From Thysanoteuthis rhombus (Eukaryota > Mollusca > Cephalopoda > Oegopsida > Thysanoteuthidae), in the NCBI GenBank assembly GCA_963457665.1, contig OY735213.1, forward strand, positions 56,612,293-56,676,292: 64,000 bases of DNA, read 5' to 3'. Within the stretch, counting starts at the first letter, position 1. The number at the start of each line of letters is the position of its first letter. Below the pieces are notes generated by a model, which was given only the letters and a program-made list of their open reading frames with translations, had not been told where the DNA came from and did not search any database. Below are positions 37,025-47,558 of the stretch, in pieces. Both the position numbers and the translations under genes were made by a program.

Positions 37025-38364
37025 GATAGCCAGCAGGGTATAAAATGGGTGTCCAGTGTTCCCAAAGGCACAGTGAGCATCCGGAAATGGGCAGTTCAGG
37101 TAAATAACCAATTTTCTGGAAACTCCTTTTGTCTAGACAGAATTACGAGTGGAAACTTGGAATTCCTATGGCTGTAAGACTAGTTTCCTGGGAGACCACA
37201 GATGTTATGGTGTGTAGCGCAGACTTGCTTGGATTATTTACACTGCACTTGTTTGTGGTGATACGTCGATTGTAGGAGATTCTTAGCTAATTTTGCTTAG
37301 ATTTAACCCCGGCTATGGCTTCTAAGGAATTAGTGTCACTTGTGTCAAATACTAGTCAATATTGATCCAAAAGAAAGTTCAGTTCAGGTCATTTCTCTAG
37401 GGCATAATTTTGTGCAGTGATAATTTTTTCTCATCTTTTACCCTGACAGCAAGTGTTAGGTTATAAAAACTTATGATGAACAGTTCATGTTAATGAACCA
37501 CTGGAAGTACCTCAAATATTGAATATGATTAAAAGAATATTCCTGGTGGTAGCATAGTCGGGTGGTTTTGTGAAGAGAGGAAATTTTAATTTAGAAGAAC
37601 TCTGTGAAAAATGTCTTGAAGACAGACAAGACGGTCGTGTGTAGAGCCAACAGTGACATTTGCATATTTGGCAGAGTCTTTTTTTTTTTTTTTTTTGTTT
37701 CCCCTTTTTTATCGGTCAGGGAACAAATGATGAACAAATGATTGGATTTTTATTTGTTCATGGCAGAGTAATCGATTACAAGACAGACAGGAACAGAAGA
37801 GTCAGACACAGTGCTGCCAAAATAGATGTTTTTCATCTAAATCTAGATGTTTTTCGTGGGCTCTAGATGTCAGAAATTGCTATTTAGATGATTGATAAAA
37901 ATATTATTTTTGATTTATAATAATAAATCGAGTAATATTTTAATAGAATAAATGTTGAAGATTAAAGTCAAATTTAATTCATTAATGATATATATTTTCT
38001 AGTTTTAGATATATACATGGATGATCTAAACGTTCCTAGGTGTATTTTTTTTTAATTTAAAAAAATTTTTTTTTATTATAACCAAATTTTTGATGTAAAC
38101 ATGAAAATAAAGTTGGCAACATTGCCCAGGACTGTAAGAGCAACATTTGAGAGAAGGAAAAATGAAAGTACAATGGAAAGGATTTAAAAAAAAAAAAAAA
38201 AAAAAAAAAAGAAAAGAAAAAGATTCTAATACCAGAATTGAATTTTCTCTAAATGTATCAAAAAAATGCTGGGATGAGGTATTTAGATTTCGGAAGACTT
38301 CTCTGAAGGTAATAAAAGAGAAATGAAATGATTTCAAATCTCAAAAGATTTCAATAGTACTTAC
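35691..38364. other. Unassigned DNA
   Basis: A long A tract lies at 36996-37018. The 37025-37180 plus strand has an open frame of about 40 codons with a donor-like 'TTCAG|GTAAATAA' at about 37097, but the acceptor is poor. 37811 onward has a 'CAGTGCTGCCAAAATAGATG' motif and short TAGATGTTTTTC repeats. Nothing is identified. Confidence 0.35.
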
Positions 38365-38420
38365 ATTTCCATAGACTGGTCAGTTCCACCTGACCACTCA
38401 GTCTTTGTTAGTATGGCCTC
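38365..38420 (-). CDS. Internal coding exon candidate, 56 nt (gene unidentified)
   Basis: This is the best exon candidate in the window. On the minus strand the acceptor CTATTTTCAG is followed by 56 nt and then a near-consensus donor GTAAGTAC. Only one of three frames is open, starting at the first base: EAILTKTEWSGGTDQSME with two bases (AT) over. The other frames stop within five and seven codons. The polar, Trp/Gly-containing peptide looks like protein, but I cannot name the family. If real, the gene runs right to left with large introns on both sides. Candidate neighbours in compatible phase are at 40023-40056 and 18959-19014. Confidence 0.5.
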
Positions 38421-38495
38421 CTGAAAATAGAAATTAAAAGTTATTAAAGAACAGAATAAAAAAATGAAATGGTAGATATAGAATCGAGACCAACG

Positions 38496-38834
38496 CATCT
38501 AGAACTTTTTTGGTTGCAACCCTGAATATCGATGTTTCTTCATTTTCAGTTTTATCCTAGAAATTTTATACCAATATAATCAAATATAAGTATTGGAGTG
38601 AAGAGACTGGAATATGTCAGATTTCATTTGTATGCTTAATTATTTTCAACTATTTCCCCTGTTCCAGAGTCTCAATAATGTGGATATTCCTAAATTGTGA
38701 TGTAAATATATTTGCACAATTTCTTACCTATAGATTATTTTGAAAACCATTTTTTTCAAACCATTCGTCGATCCCCAAGAGCGTGCAATCCACTTTTGGG
38801 GAGAGACCATGTGTTTGGGAACCGAATACCTAGA
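38496..38834. mobile_element. hAT-like remnant
   Basis: 'TTTTTTGGTTGCAACCC' near the left and 'GTTTGGGAACC' near the right, with 'CGATCCCCAAGAG' inside, are typical wording of hAT MITEs. The 8-mers CATCTAGA and TACCTAGA at the borders resemble a decayed nTCTAGAn target duplication. The CAG ends themselves are lost. Confidence 0.42.
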
Positions 38835-40022
38835 CAGATCACAATCTGAGAGATTGTCATGGAACTAATACGAGAGCATTAAAAACCGATTAATGGGTTT
38901 GAATATGGGTATCTAAGACGAAAGACAGGCGTATGAACAAGTAATTCTCTGTTACACGTATTGTAATTAAGTTTTTCAAACTGACAGAATTCATAGCCTC
39001 TTCTCTTAAATTACAACACAACAGGGAGAAATATAGAAAATAAAAAATAACCTGAGGGTTACATAAAACAGTTCGTTGCACACAAAGATATGTTTAATTA
39101 CATTTTTATCGTCGTAATTTTGAAGTGTGATTTCTTTTCGAGGATTCTACAGAGTTTTTTTTCTTCTTATCGAGCAATACTTCGAATTGTGCAGTTTTGA
39201 TTAGTGTGGATTTTCATGTAATAAGTACAAGCTAAAACAAGCAAAAAACAAGACGTACATCAAAACTTTGACGGTGCTGAAATTTTTGGAGCGAATCGAC
39301 CCAAATCGCAATAGTCAAGGTAAATATTTTTAATAAAAAAAAAAAAGAAAAAAAAAAATTGGCACGGAGGCCGTTGGAGTAATGTGGGGGATAGAAAACG
39401 GAAATCTTAATTAAGCAAAGTAAAAAGATTCGTTCGTGCAGTGGACACACACATTTTCAAAAAAAAGTATTGTTTATATGATTTGAGAGATTGCATTTCT
39501 CCCATCGTTTTTGCTCAAGTAATTTCAACGGGTCAAAAAAGAAAAAAATCGTGCAGAGCTTCATTTATGCAAGCATAAAATGAGAGTGATTTTTTTCGGG
39601 AATTAATTGGGATCTTTTTAATTTTAATATTAAAAAAAGTTTCCACCCTCTACCCTTGATTATTTTTACAACTACTGCAATTCAAAAGCTTTAAGCTTAT
39701 CTAAATAAATTTTCTCATTATGCTGAATGGAATACCATGCTTTTTTTTGTGAATAATCAACACTGAATTTTTTTTCGTCTATTCGATTTTACGTTAAGTG
39801 AATTATTTCACTAATTGTTCAAACTTTGTTAAAATCAAATACCCAGAACAAGAAATTCACCCGCAAATTAATCAAGTCAATCATAGGACGAACAGATTGT
39901 ACAGTGAGTTATTTTACCCCGAATAAAACCAATGTCATCTGCTAAGAAGCACGTGTACGCAATTTACACACTTGTCTATGTCAAGCTGACATATCGAAGT
40001 AGTCAAGCCAAACAAAATTTAC
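38835..40022. other. Unassigned, CpG-richer DNA
   Basis: No recognised element. CpG frequency rises from here to about 43.3 kb. Confidence 0.35.
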
Positions 40023-40056
40023 GTTAAAAGGACAGCTTGGTTGGGTATCTCGATAG
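40023..40056 (-). other. Possible 34-nt coding exon
   Basis: Minus strand: a strong acceptor (T14 CTCAG), 34 nt, then a weak donor AAC|GTAAAT. Read with one carried base, the codons give YRDTQPSCPFN and end in phase 0, compatible with the exon at 38365-38420. A second frame is also open, so coding status is uncertain. Confidence 0.2.
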
Positions 40057-41084
40057 CTGAGAAAAAAAAAAAAAAATTATCCATGCCTAAAAATATTTAC
40101 ATCGAAATTAGGTAGAAATTCAATTTCCACAATATAGGAATACCTCGAATAGTGCTTGTTATGATGTAGTACGGTTTTGCAACTTCATCTCGGTTATATT
40201 AGTTCAAACAAACAATGTACAGGAATACTTGGCTAAACTATTTTTCCGAACGTGATTTTCGTTTTCATTTTTAATATTTCGACATTGTTAGTCAAAGCTT
40301 TCTTTAAAAATGAATTAAACTTCAGATTTCTTGTTCAGAATTTGCTGTCACCTTCGTGACGTAATGTTTTGAAAAACGCGTTTTCTTTGCAAAGAAAAAT
40401 ATATATAAATATACTTATTACAGTGCTAATAATGATGTCACTAAGAAACAGTCAGGTTAAACTAAGTATAATCTGTAGACATAATCATACATATTAAGAC
40501 ATTGAACAGTGCAGTTTTGAACGAATTGACCACACACTTTCCGGTAACCCTGCGAAAGAAAGAGTACACTACGCAGTACCTAACGTGTTTGTATTTGTGC
40601 ACATGAATTCATGCGCGTGTGTATTATAATCATTACTATTATCATCATTTGTATTATTATTATTATTATAATCATCGATCGCATCTGTCGTGTAAGGGCG
40701 CGCATTCATTGTTCATCACGGGATAGAGCGGGAACGATAAATTAATTTGCGAAGGTCTCTCTCCCACTCGTTAGAAAAGTTGAATACACAATCTGATAAG
40801 CTTTTTTTTTTTTTTTTTAATAATCAAGATACCCCGTGCCCACAGACTATTTTACGTGAATGAATGCGAGGAAATTAGATTGAATAATCCCGAGACAGAG
40901 AAATATAGAAAGAAGTTATGTAACTTTTTATCATTACAACTTCTTGTAAGGAGCTGATAAAAAAATTACCAACTACTTCAAGTGTGTGAGAAGAAGAAGG
41001 AGAAAGTGCATATGAGCGTGACTCATCCAGTAAACGAAGAGATTTTTAGACAACTGAACTTATTTTTTAAATTTTGTTGTTGTT
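40057..41084. promoter_or_regulatory. CpG-rich stretch, possible regulatory region
   Basis: 40350-40760 holds dense CpG for this window (TGACGTAA, AACGCG, GCGCGT, ATCGATCG, GGGCGCGC, AGCGGGAACG). It includes a CRE-like GTGACGTAA at about 40359 and has few recognisable repeats. It lies between candidate minus-strand exons at 43025 and 40023. The regulatory role is inference from base composition only. Confidence 0.25.
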
Positions 41085-41150
41085 GTTGCCATAACGTTTC
41101 GACTGACCCATTCTATGGCCTTCTTCATGTGTATGTGAAGAAAGTGGGAC
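41085..41150 (-). mobile_element. Foldback element, single arm, copy 3
   Basis: The minus strand reads ATGAAGAAGGCCATAGAATG, then GGTCAGTCGAAAC: the same arm as in copies 1 and 2, with GAAAC intact. No partner arm was found within 300 bp. Confidence 0.6.
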
Positions 41151-43024
41151 TCTTTTTTCTTTTGTTCAGTGCAAAGTTGAAAAAAAGTTAAAAATATTGA
41201 CGGAGAGTGAGAAAATAGATCGACTGAAATGATGAACAATAAAATAGCAAGCAGAATTCAATTATTGTCTGACAAACTCTTTGAATGTTGAGGACTCTCC
41301 ACAAAATTACAGACAAGATATAATTTGTCATTCTTTTTCTAAATTTATGATGTTGGCTGGATTTTATAATCACTGTATTGGCTGGTAACGTGAGGTTCAA
41401 AATCGTGTCTATTTATTGAGACCGAGGAAAATTTTAGTTCACAACACAAGACATGCTTGCAAAAACTAATTTTGTTTGATTTTATCTAAAACCTAACTTA
41501 TAAATATGAATTTTTTTTAAACATACACAAAAAACTAACTCTAAACTTCAGAAGAAACTTGACGCAAGTTTTATAAAATGTTCTTATCAACAAAAAAAGA
41601 TATTTCTTATTAAAAAAAAAAGTTAAAAAAATGCTACAAATAATAAATAGATTTAAAAAAAAATCTATTTTCGGATTCATGTGTTCACTTGCAAAAATAC
41701 ACGAAACTTATTACTCAGTAAAAAATGTATAAGTCTAATTTTGATGTTTTGAATGGATATGACCTTCACTTTTCTTTTGAGACTTAATGTTTTATATCTG
41801 AAAATAAAAATGATTTGAAATGAAAGAAAAAAAAATGGAAATTATTAAAGACCTGTCCAACCCCCAAAATGGATTTTCTTTAAAACAGTAAGACAAAATT
41901 CATAATCTCAATGAGGAACCCTACTGTTTTAAATCATTCATTTTCAGATAAAATTTCGTCAATATCTTTTTAAAAATAACCGTAGTCATAGTTTAAAACT
42001 CAATTTTCCTCAAAAATGAAGAATATCCCGAAGAAATGAATATTATTCATTCTGAAACAACAAAATACGAGAAAAATACATTTTTCGGCAAAAATAGTTG
42101 TGTATTAAAAAAAAAAATACAAAACCAAATCTTTACCCTAGTTTACATTTTCAAACACACGCAAAATTAACTTAAAACTTGAGAAACTTGTCATAAGTTT
42201 TCATGATTAAAAAAAAGTTTCAATCCGAGATACTTCAATAATAACATTTTTATCAAAAAAATCTCCCCATAAGTGCTACGAATGAATAAATAAATTTAGA
42301 TAAAAAAAAAGAAACATTAACACGTTTCGAATTACCTTTTTTTTATAATAAGTTTGTGTACGTTCCTCTCGATAATTTTAGTCGTTGAATTTGATAGCAA
42401 ATGAATAATCCGAAGTGTATGTGAAACTAACACTGAAAGTGAACAAATGACATCCTTAGTGGTACAGTTCGGTTATACTAGTAATAACCCTAAAATGAAA
42501 ATAAAAAGAAAGTTCAAGAGATTCCCTATAAATTAATTCACGAGAGAAATTTTCCCACATTACGTCATTTCCTAAGATAGAAAGAACACATTTAACAAAC
42601 TGTCGGTGCTATCAGATTGTTATCAAACAAAAATTAAATAATCGAAAATAAACAAATAATATACAACTTCTGGGGTCTGCATAGGGATACATAATAAATA
42701 CAGGTATACGTTCCAAAATTTTCCGTACTGCTCTGACCGCATTGTCTAAGATTTTATACTTAAATGCTCATTTTCTGGATTATAACTTAGTTTCATCAAT
42801 TTATACCACAACCGCACGATGACAAAAAAAATCAGAACTGCACTATCCAAGATATTACTGTGTACTAAACTTTATAAGTTTTATGAAATGCAAAACTGGT
42901 GTTTGAAAAGATAGATAGTAAATACTAACCTTGTAAGTTTTATGAATCAGAAAGGCAAAAAAGACAAGCACCTGTCTATTGAGTTAGCTACCTGTGTAAT
43001 ATTAATTACAGGGCGCGCTTTTAC
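41151..43024. other. Unassigned AT-rich, CpG-retaining DNA
   Basis: Many short poly(A/T) tracts and no recognisable transposon. 'GGGCGCGC' sits at 43012, just outside the candidate exon. Confidence 0.35.
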
Positions 43025-43187
43025 CTGTGCGAGCCAAAAATTACTCCATGTTCAGGTAACTTATTTCGGGCATGACAAGGGAAAAAAATTCTTTGGTTTA
43101 GTAAGTAGATAAAAACGTGGTAAAATCCAATTTTCCAGATGTCAGTGTGAATAATTTTACACAATCCTATTAACAGTGATGAAAAAA
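43025..43187 (-). other. Possible coding exon (alternatively the 3' part of a first exon from 43350)
   Basis: The minus strand has a T11CAG acceptor and a CACAG|GTAAAA donor 163 nt later. One frame is open throughout (SSLLIGLCKIIHTDIW... ending EHGVIFGSH plus two bases). The same frame extends upstream through the T tract to an ATG at 43350 (GAAATGA context), so a 109-codon open frame is also possible. The composition is hydrophobic and the protein unrecognised. It is the longest open frame outside the minisatellite. Confidence 0.25.
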
Positions 43188-43350
43188 CTGAAAAAAAAAA
43201 ATCAACTTCAGTCGTCGACAATGAGTCCCAAACGTAATCCTCCCGTCTTTCTTGAGTAACGAACGAGTTGTGAGCTTCTATGACAAGTACACACCCTTTT
43301 ATTTGCTTCATGAATGACCTTGTAAATTTTACCCCACTCAACTTGTTCAT

Positions 43351-44455
43351 TTCCAATAAAAGGTCTCTGGTAGAGAAAAACTACCATAAGTGAGTGTCGG
43401 GGGACCTATGAGAAGAAAAGAAAAAAAAAGTTTTTTCTTTCTTCTTTTCTTCACCTTCTCAGTCCTGTCAGGAGAGATTAAAACCTGCATACCTTTGGCT
43501 TTATTCACCAAATAGAGGAGGTCTTTTCAATTTTGTCAAGCCTTCCTTCCAGTGAGAAACAAAAGGAAGGAAAGAAGGGAGAAAAAAAGAAAGAAGCAAA
43601 TCTCGATAAGAGTTCAGGATAGTTAGGGGTAAGAGAGAGTAAGTAGATAATGGAAGGGTTAGCTTTTTATTATTTTTACTTTTTTCTTGTCCCGAGTATT
43701 AGCCAAGACTATAAGTGATTTCTTAATTATCCTATCACATTTAATACCAGTTTCTGGATCCTGGATAAGTATACGATATCTCCAATTAGTTATCGTTATT
43801 TTTTTCTTTTTTAGCTATAGTCCAAGTATGGGGGTAAGGGTGAGCACAAAACGATTTGGGAAAATTACACTGATCCAATTTTTTTTTCTCTATCTTTCAG
43901 CAGTTAATCCACTTTAATCCTTTCCTCTTTACTTGAAAAAATAAAAAGTAAAAATAAAATAAAGAAAAAAAAAATTTTCCCTCCCTTTTACAGTATTTTC
44001 TCTTCCAAATAAAAAGACAGAGACACTACCATTAGTGTTGAGTTATGTTGGTCTCAGTGTTCAAAGCAAATTCAATGGCAAATATGGCAGGTTTGTTATC
44101 AAATCATTCCAGAGAGAACAATACAAATCAGTATCTAGACATCGTCTTTCATACAATACGCTACGTGCATGTCTATATTTTTTGTCTGTAACATTTGTCA
44201 AGAGAGATAACTATCAAATACCAAATCGTGAAAAATCAAATTTCATTGTGGTTGAATATAAATGAGTAAACGCAATGAAACAATGTTTTTTGTTGTCCTT
44301 TGAGTACATCACAATTGTAAAATTTAAATACAGCAGTCATTTCTTGACGGAATAGGTAAACTAGTTATTAAGTGAAAATTTCTTATAGAACTTAATCGTA
44401 TAATTATCATGAAGTGTGGGAATTATGATTTTTTTTTGTGCAATTGTCACTTTCC
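43351..44455. other. Unassigned DNA
   Basis: A near-mirror block of A/G and C/T runs at 43407-43600. No gene is recognised. Confidence 0.35.
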
Positions 44456-44556
44456 CCGTTTCAAAATGGCCACCGTTCCAACAGCAGAATAAGAGCCGTT
44501 GATGGCTATCTAACACTAACCCCAAACCCTCAGGAACAGTAGCCATTTTAAAACGG
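44456..44556. repeat. 24-bp inverted repeat with 53-nt loop, beside the minisatellite
   Basis: The left arm (44456-44479) starts CCGTTTCAAAATGGCC. The right arm (44533-44556), when complemented, starts CCGTTTTAAAATGGCT. They match at 20 of 24 positions. The loop contains 'CTAACACTAACCCCAAACCC', whose other strand is a G-rich, telomere-like sequence. The structure ends 20 bp before the GA-rich array. Confidence 0.75.
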
Positions 44557-44576
44557 TCAAGGTAATAGTTACGAAA

Positions 44577-46165
44577 AAGAGAGAGAGAGAGAGTGGGGAA
44601 AAAGCAGAGAGAGAGAGAGAGAGTGGGGAAAAAGCAGAGAGAGAGAGAGAGAGAGTGGGGAAAAAGCAGAGAGAGAGAGAGAGAGAGTGGGGAAAAAGCA
44701 GACAGAGAGAGAGAGAGAGTGGGGAAAAAGCAGACAGAGAGAGAGAGAGAGTGGGGAAAAAGCAGACAGAGAGAGAGAGAGAGTGGGGAAAAAGCAGACA
44801 GAGAGAGAGAGAGTGGGGAAAAAGCAGACAGAGAGAGAGAGAGAGTGGGGAAAAGCAGACAGAGAGAGAGAGAGAGTGGGGAAAAAGCAGACAGAGAGAG
44901 AGTGGGGAAAAAGCAGACAGAGAGAGAGAGAGAGTGGGGAAAAAGCAGACAGAGAGAGAGAGAGTGGGGAAAAAGCAGACAGAGAGAGAGAGAGAGTGGG
45001 GAAAAAGCAGACAGAGAGAGAGAGAGAGTGGGGAAAAAGCAGACAGAGAGAGAGAGAGAGTGGGGAAAAAGCAGACAGAGAGAGAGAGAGAGTGGGGAAA
45101 AAGCAGACAGAGAGAGAGAGAGAGTGGGGAAAAAGCAGACAGAGAGAGAGAGAGAGTGGGGAAAAAGCAGACAGAGAGAGAGAGAGAGTGGGGAAAAAGC
45201 AGACAGAGAGAGAGAGAGAGTGGGGAAAAAGCAGACAGAGAGAGAGAGAGAGTGGGGAAAAAGCAGACAGAGAGAGAGAGAGAGTGGGGAAAAAGCAGAC
45301 AGAGAGAGAGAGAGAGTGGGGAAAAAGCAGAGAGAGAGAGAGAGAGAGTGGGGAAAAAGCAGACAGAGAGAGAGAGAGAGTGGGGAAAAAGCAGACAGAG
45401 AGAGAGTGGGGAAAAAGCAGAGAGAGAGAGAGTGGGGAAAAAGCAGAGAGAGAGAGAGTGGGGAAAAAGCAGAGAGAGAGAGAGTGGGGAAAAAGCAGAG
45501 AGAGAGAGAGTGGGGGGAAAAAGCAGAGAGAGAGAGAGAGTGGGGGGAAAGCAGAGAGAGAGAGAGAGTGGGGGGAAAGCAGAGAGAGAGAGAGAGTGGG
45601 GGGAAAGCAGAGAGAGAGAGAGAGTGGGGGGAAAGCAGAGAGAGAGAGAGAGTGGGGGGAAAGCAGAGAGAGAGAGAGAGTGGGGGGAAAGCAGAGAGAG
45701 AGAGAGAGTGGGGGGAAAGCAGAGAGAGAGAGAGTGGGGGGGAAGCAGAGAGAGAGAGAGTGGGGGGAAAGCAGAGAGAGAGAGAGTGGGGGGAAAGCAG
45801 AGAGAGAGAGAGTGGGGGGAAAGCAGAGAGAGAGAGAGTGGGGGGAAAGCAGAGAGAGAGAGAGTGGGGGGAAAGCAGAGAGAGAGAGTGGGGGGAAAGC
45901 AGAGAGAGAGAGAGTGGGGGGAAAGCAGAGAGAGAGAGAGTGGGGGGAAAGCAGAGAGAGAGAGAGTGGGGGGAAAGCAGAGAGAGAGAGTGGGGGGGGA
46001 AAGCAGAGAGTGGGGAAAAAGCAGAGAGAGAGAGAGAGTGGGGGGAAAGCAGAGAGAGTGGGGGGAAAGCAGAGAGAGAGAGAGTGGGGGGAAAGCAGAG
46101 AGAGAGAGAGTGGGGGGAAAGCAGAGAGAGAGAGAGAGTGGGGGGGGAAAGCAGAAAGAAGAGGA
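44577..46165 (+). repeat. Purine-rich minisatellite, about fifty 24-32 bp units
   Basis: The unit is GTGGGG(GG)-A3-5-GCAGA(C/G)A followed by (GA)4-8. There are three blocks. At 44577-44700 units have GCAGAGA and A5. At about 44700-45400 units are mostly 32 bp with GCAGACA. From about 45510 units are 26-28 bp with G6 and A3. A few units break the pattern (for example A5 at about 46010). The strand is almost pure purine, with G4-G6 in every unit. Frames of 500-627 codons stay open on both strands because no unit contains a stop. The deduced products are monotonous R-E-R-E/G-K-K-Q or S-L-S-L/F-P repeats, so I do not call a gene. Confidence 0.97.
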
Positions 46166-47123
46166 GAAACTGAAAGAGAGAAAGGGAAGAAAAAGAAGAG
46201 TAAGACAGTCCATTGATCATGTGAGGAAAAGGGTGCAGCATCATCAGCCATTATATATCCTTAAAGTGAATAGTCGAATAGTATTAGATTGCTTGAGAGA
46301 GAGAGAGAGAGGAAGAATCCACTTAGCAGAGACAGTTTTCAATAATCTGGAGGTTTACGTTTCTACAGGATCTCTCCACTTGAGCTACTTAAAGAATAAG
46401 AATGTCATAAAGAAGAAAAATGAAACAAATAGATGTATAAACTGTCTTTTTACAATATTTTATTTTACATAATCTTCCATCTTTTCTCAACAGACAAGCA
46501 GAGTGAATGAAAGATGAACAGAGATGGTCATGAAAAACCAAAAAAGAGACGTAGTAGACAGATGTATTATGTTCATGTATTTGTATATTTAAATACTCTG
46601 ATTAAGTCCTGATGGTGGTTTTCTTTACCAGCAAAGATGGATTACTTGCTGCAGCTAAGTAAAGCTGGTATTTTTTTCTTTTGCTTAATTCAATAAAGAA
46701 CATTTTGTTAAAAATAAATTGATAAATCAAAACTAATTTCAGACAGTTTGCTCATGTAGAAGAACTTCTGCTCACCATCTTTGTCTTCTATAGATTCCTT
46801 GGAATCCAGATAAAGCAATGCATTTTCACTTTTCTAATACTAAATTTAACTCTTAAATTCTTACAAAGGAAATAAGTCAATTTCAAGGAAGTAACCTCTG
46901 ACTGAAATTATCTCCCTTAGACCATTTGGTGAACTTTTTAATAAAAAAAAAAAAAAAAAAAAAATCAATTCACAGAAGAGCTCTACTGTTTTTTATGCTA
47001 TTCATTGAAGAGTTTCATTGTCGGTTTCAAGCGGTTTATGAATTTAAAAAGTTAACTCACTCGCTAGATAGTTCCCTTGTACTGACCTCTCATACCAATA
47101 TTTTCTCTTTTCACATCTTGCAG
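46166..47123. other. Unassigned DNA with isolated acceptor-like sites
   Basis: A good acceptor (CTTTTCTCAACAG) at 46493 is followed by stops in all frames. A 32-codon ATG frame at 46514 (MNRDGHEKPKKRRSRQ...) is basic but short. A long A tract lies at 46940-46963. Confidence 0.3.
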
Positions 47124-47200
47124 TATGTGAAAAAGACTTAGAGGTGACAAACACATGGAGTGGTGTCAACCACTTCAAACTTCAACATCCTTGCTTATAG
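47124..47200 (+). other. Possible terminal coding exon
   Basis: A strong acceptor (TTTTCTCTTTTCACATCTTGCAG) is followed, after two bases, by 24 open codons (CEKDLEVTNTWSGVNHFKLQ...) and TAG at 47198-47200. The other frames stop at once. No family is recognised, and chance is a real alternative. Confidence 0.2.
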
Positions 47201-47524
47201 CACCTGGTATTCCCAAGCGGTCATTTATCAAGTTACTCAACCAGTGATTGAATGAGAACTGATGTAGCCAATGTAATTTAACCATAAGTTATAACTTATT
47301 TCAGTAGATAAAGATATAGGGGTCAGTCTGACAATAAACAGAGATTGAAGCTTGACAATCTAGACTGAAACATCCTATTCTTCAGCATTTACCAAAAGAA
47401 GTATTAGAAATTGTCAATCATAACTATCAACATGCTTTTCTTCTGTTTTTAAGTGATACTGACTGGCTGTCCATGCATGGATATGGAGCTAGAGGGCTAA
47501 AAATTTTGATATTCACGCCTAAAA

Positions 47525-47558
<34 letters not shown>

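Noticed and set aside
37025..37180. Plus-strand frame KWVSSVPKGTVSIRKWAVQ with donor-like GTAAATAA
   Set aside because: The candidate acceptor follows an A-rich tract with no pyrimidine run. Kept only as a note.
43801..43840. Micro-exon between TTTTTTAG and GGG|GTAAGG
   Set aside because: About 19 nt only, between common AT-rich acceptor-like runs. No frame information.
44361..46472. Open frames of 509-627 codons on both strands
   Set aside because: All lie in the GA-rich minisatellite. Every frame is open because no unit contains a stop on either strand, and the products are simple repeats.
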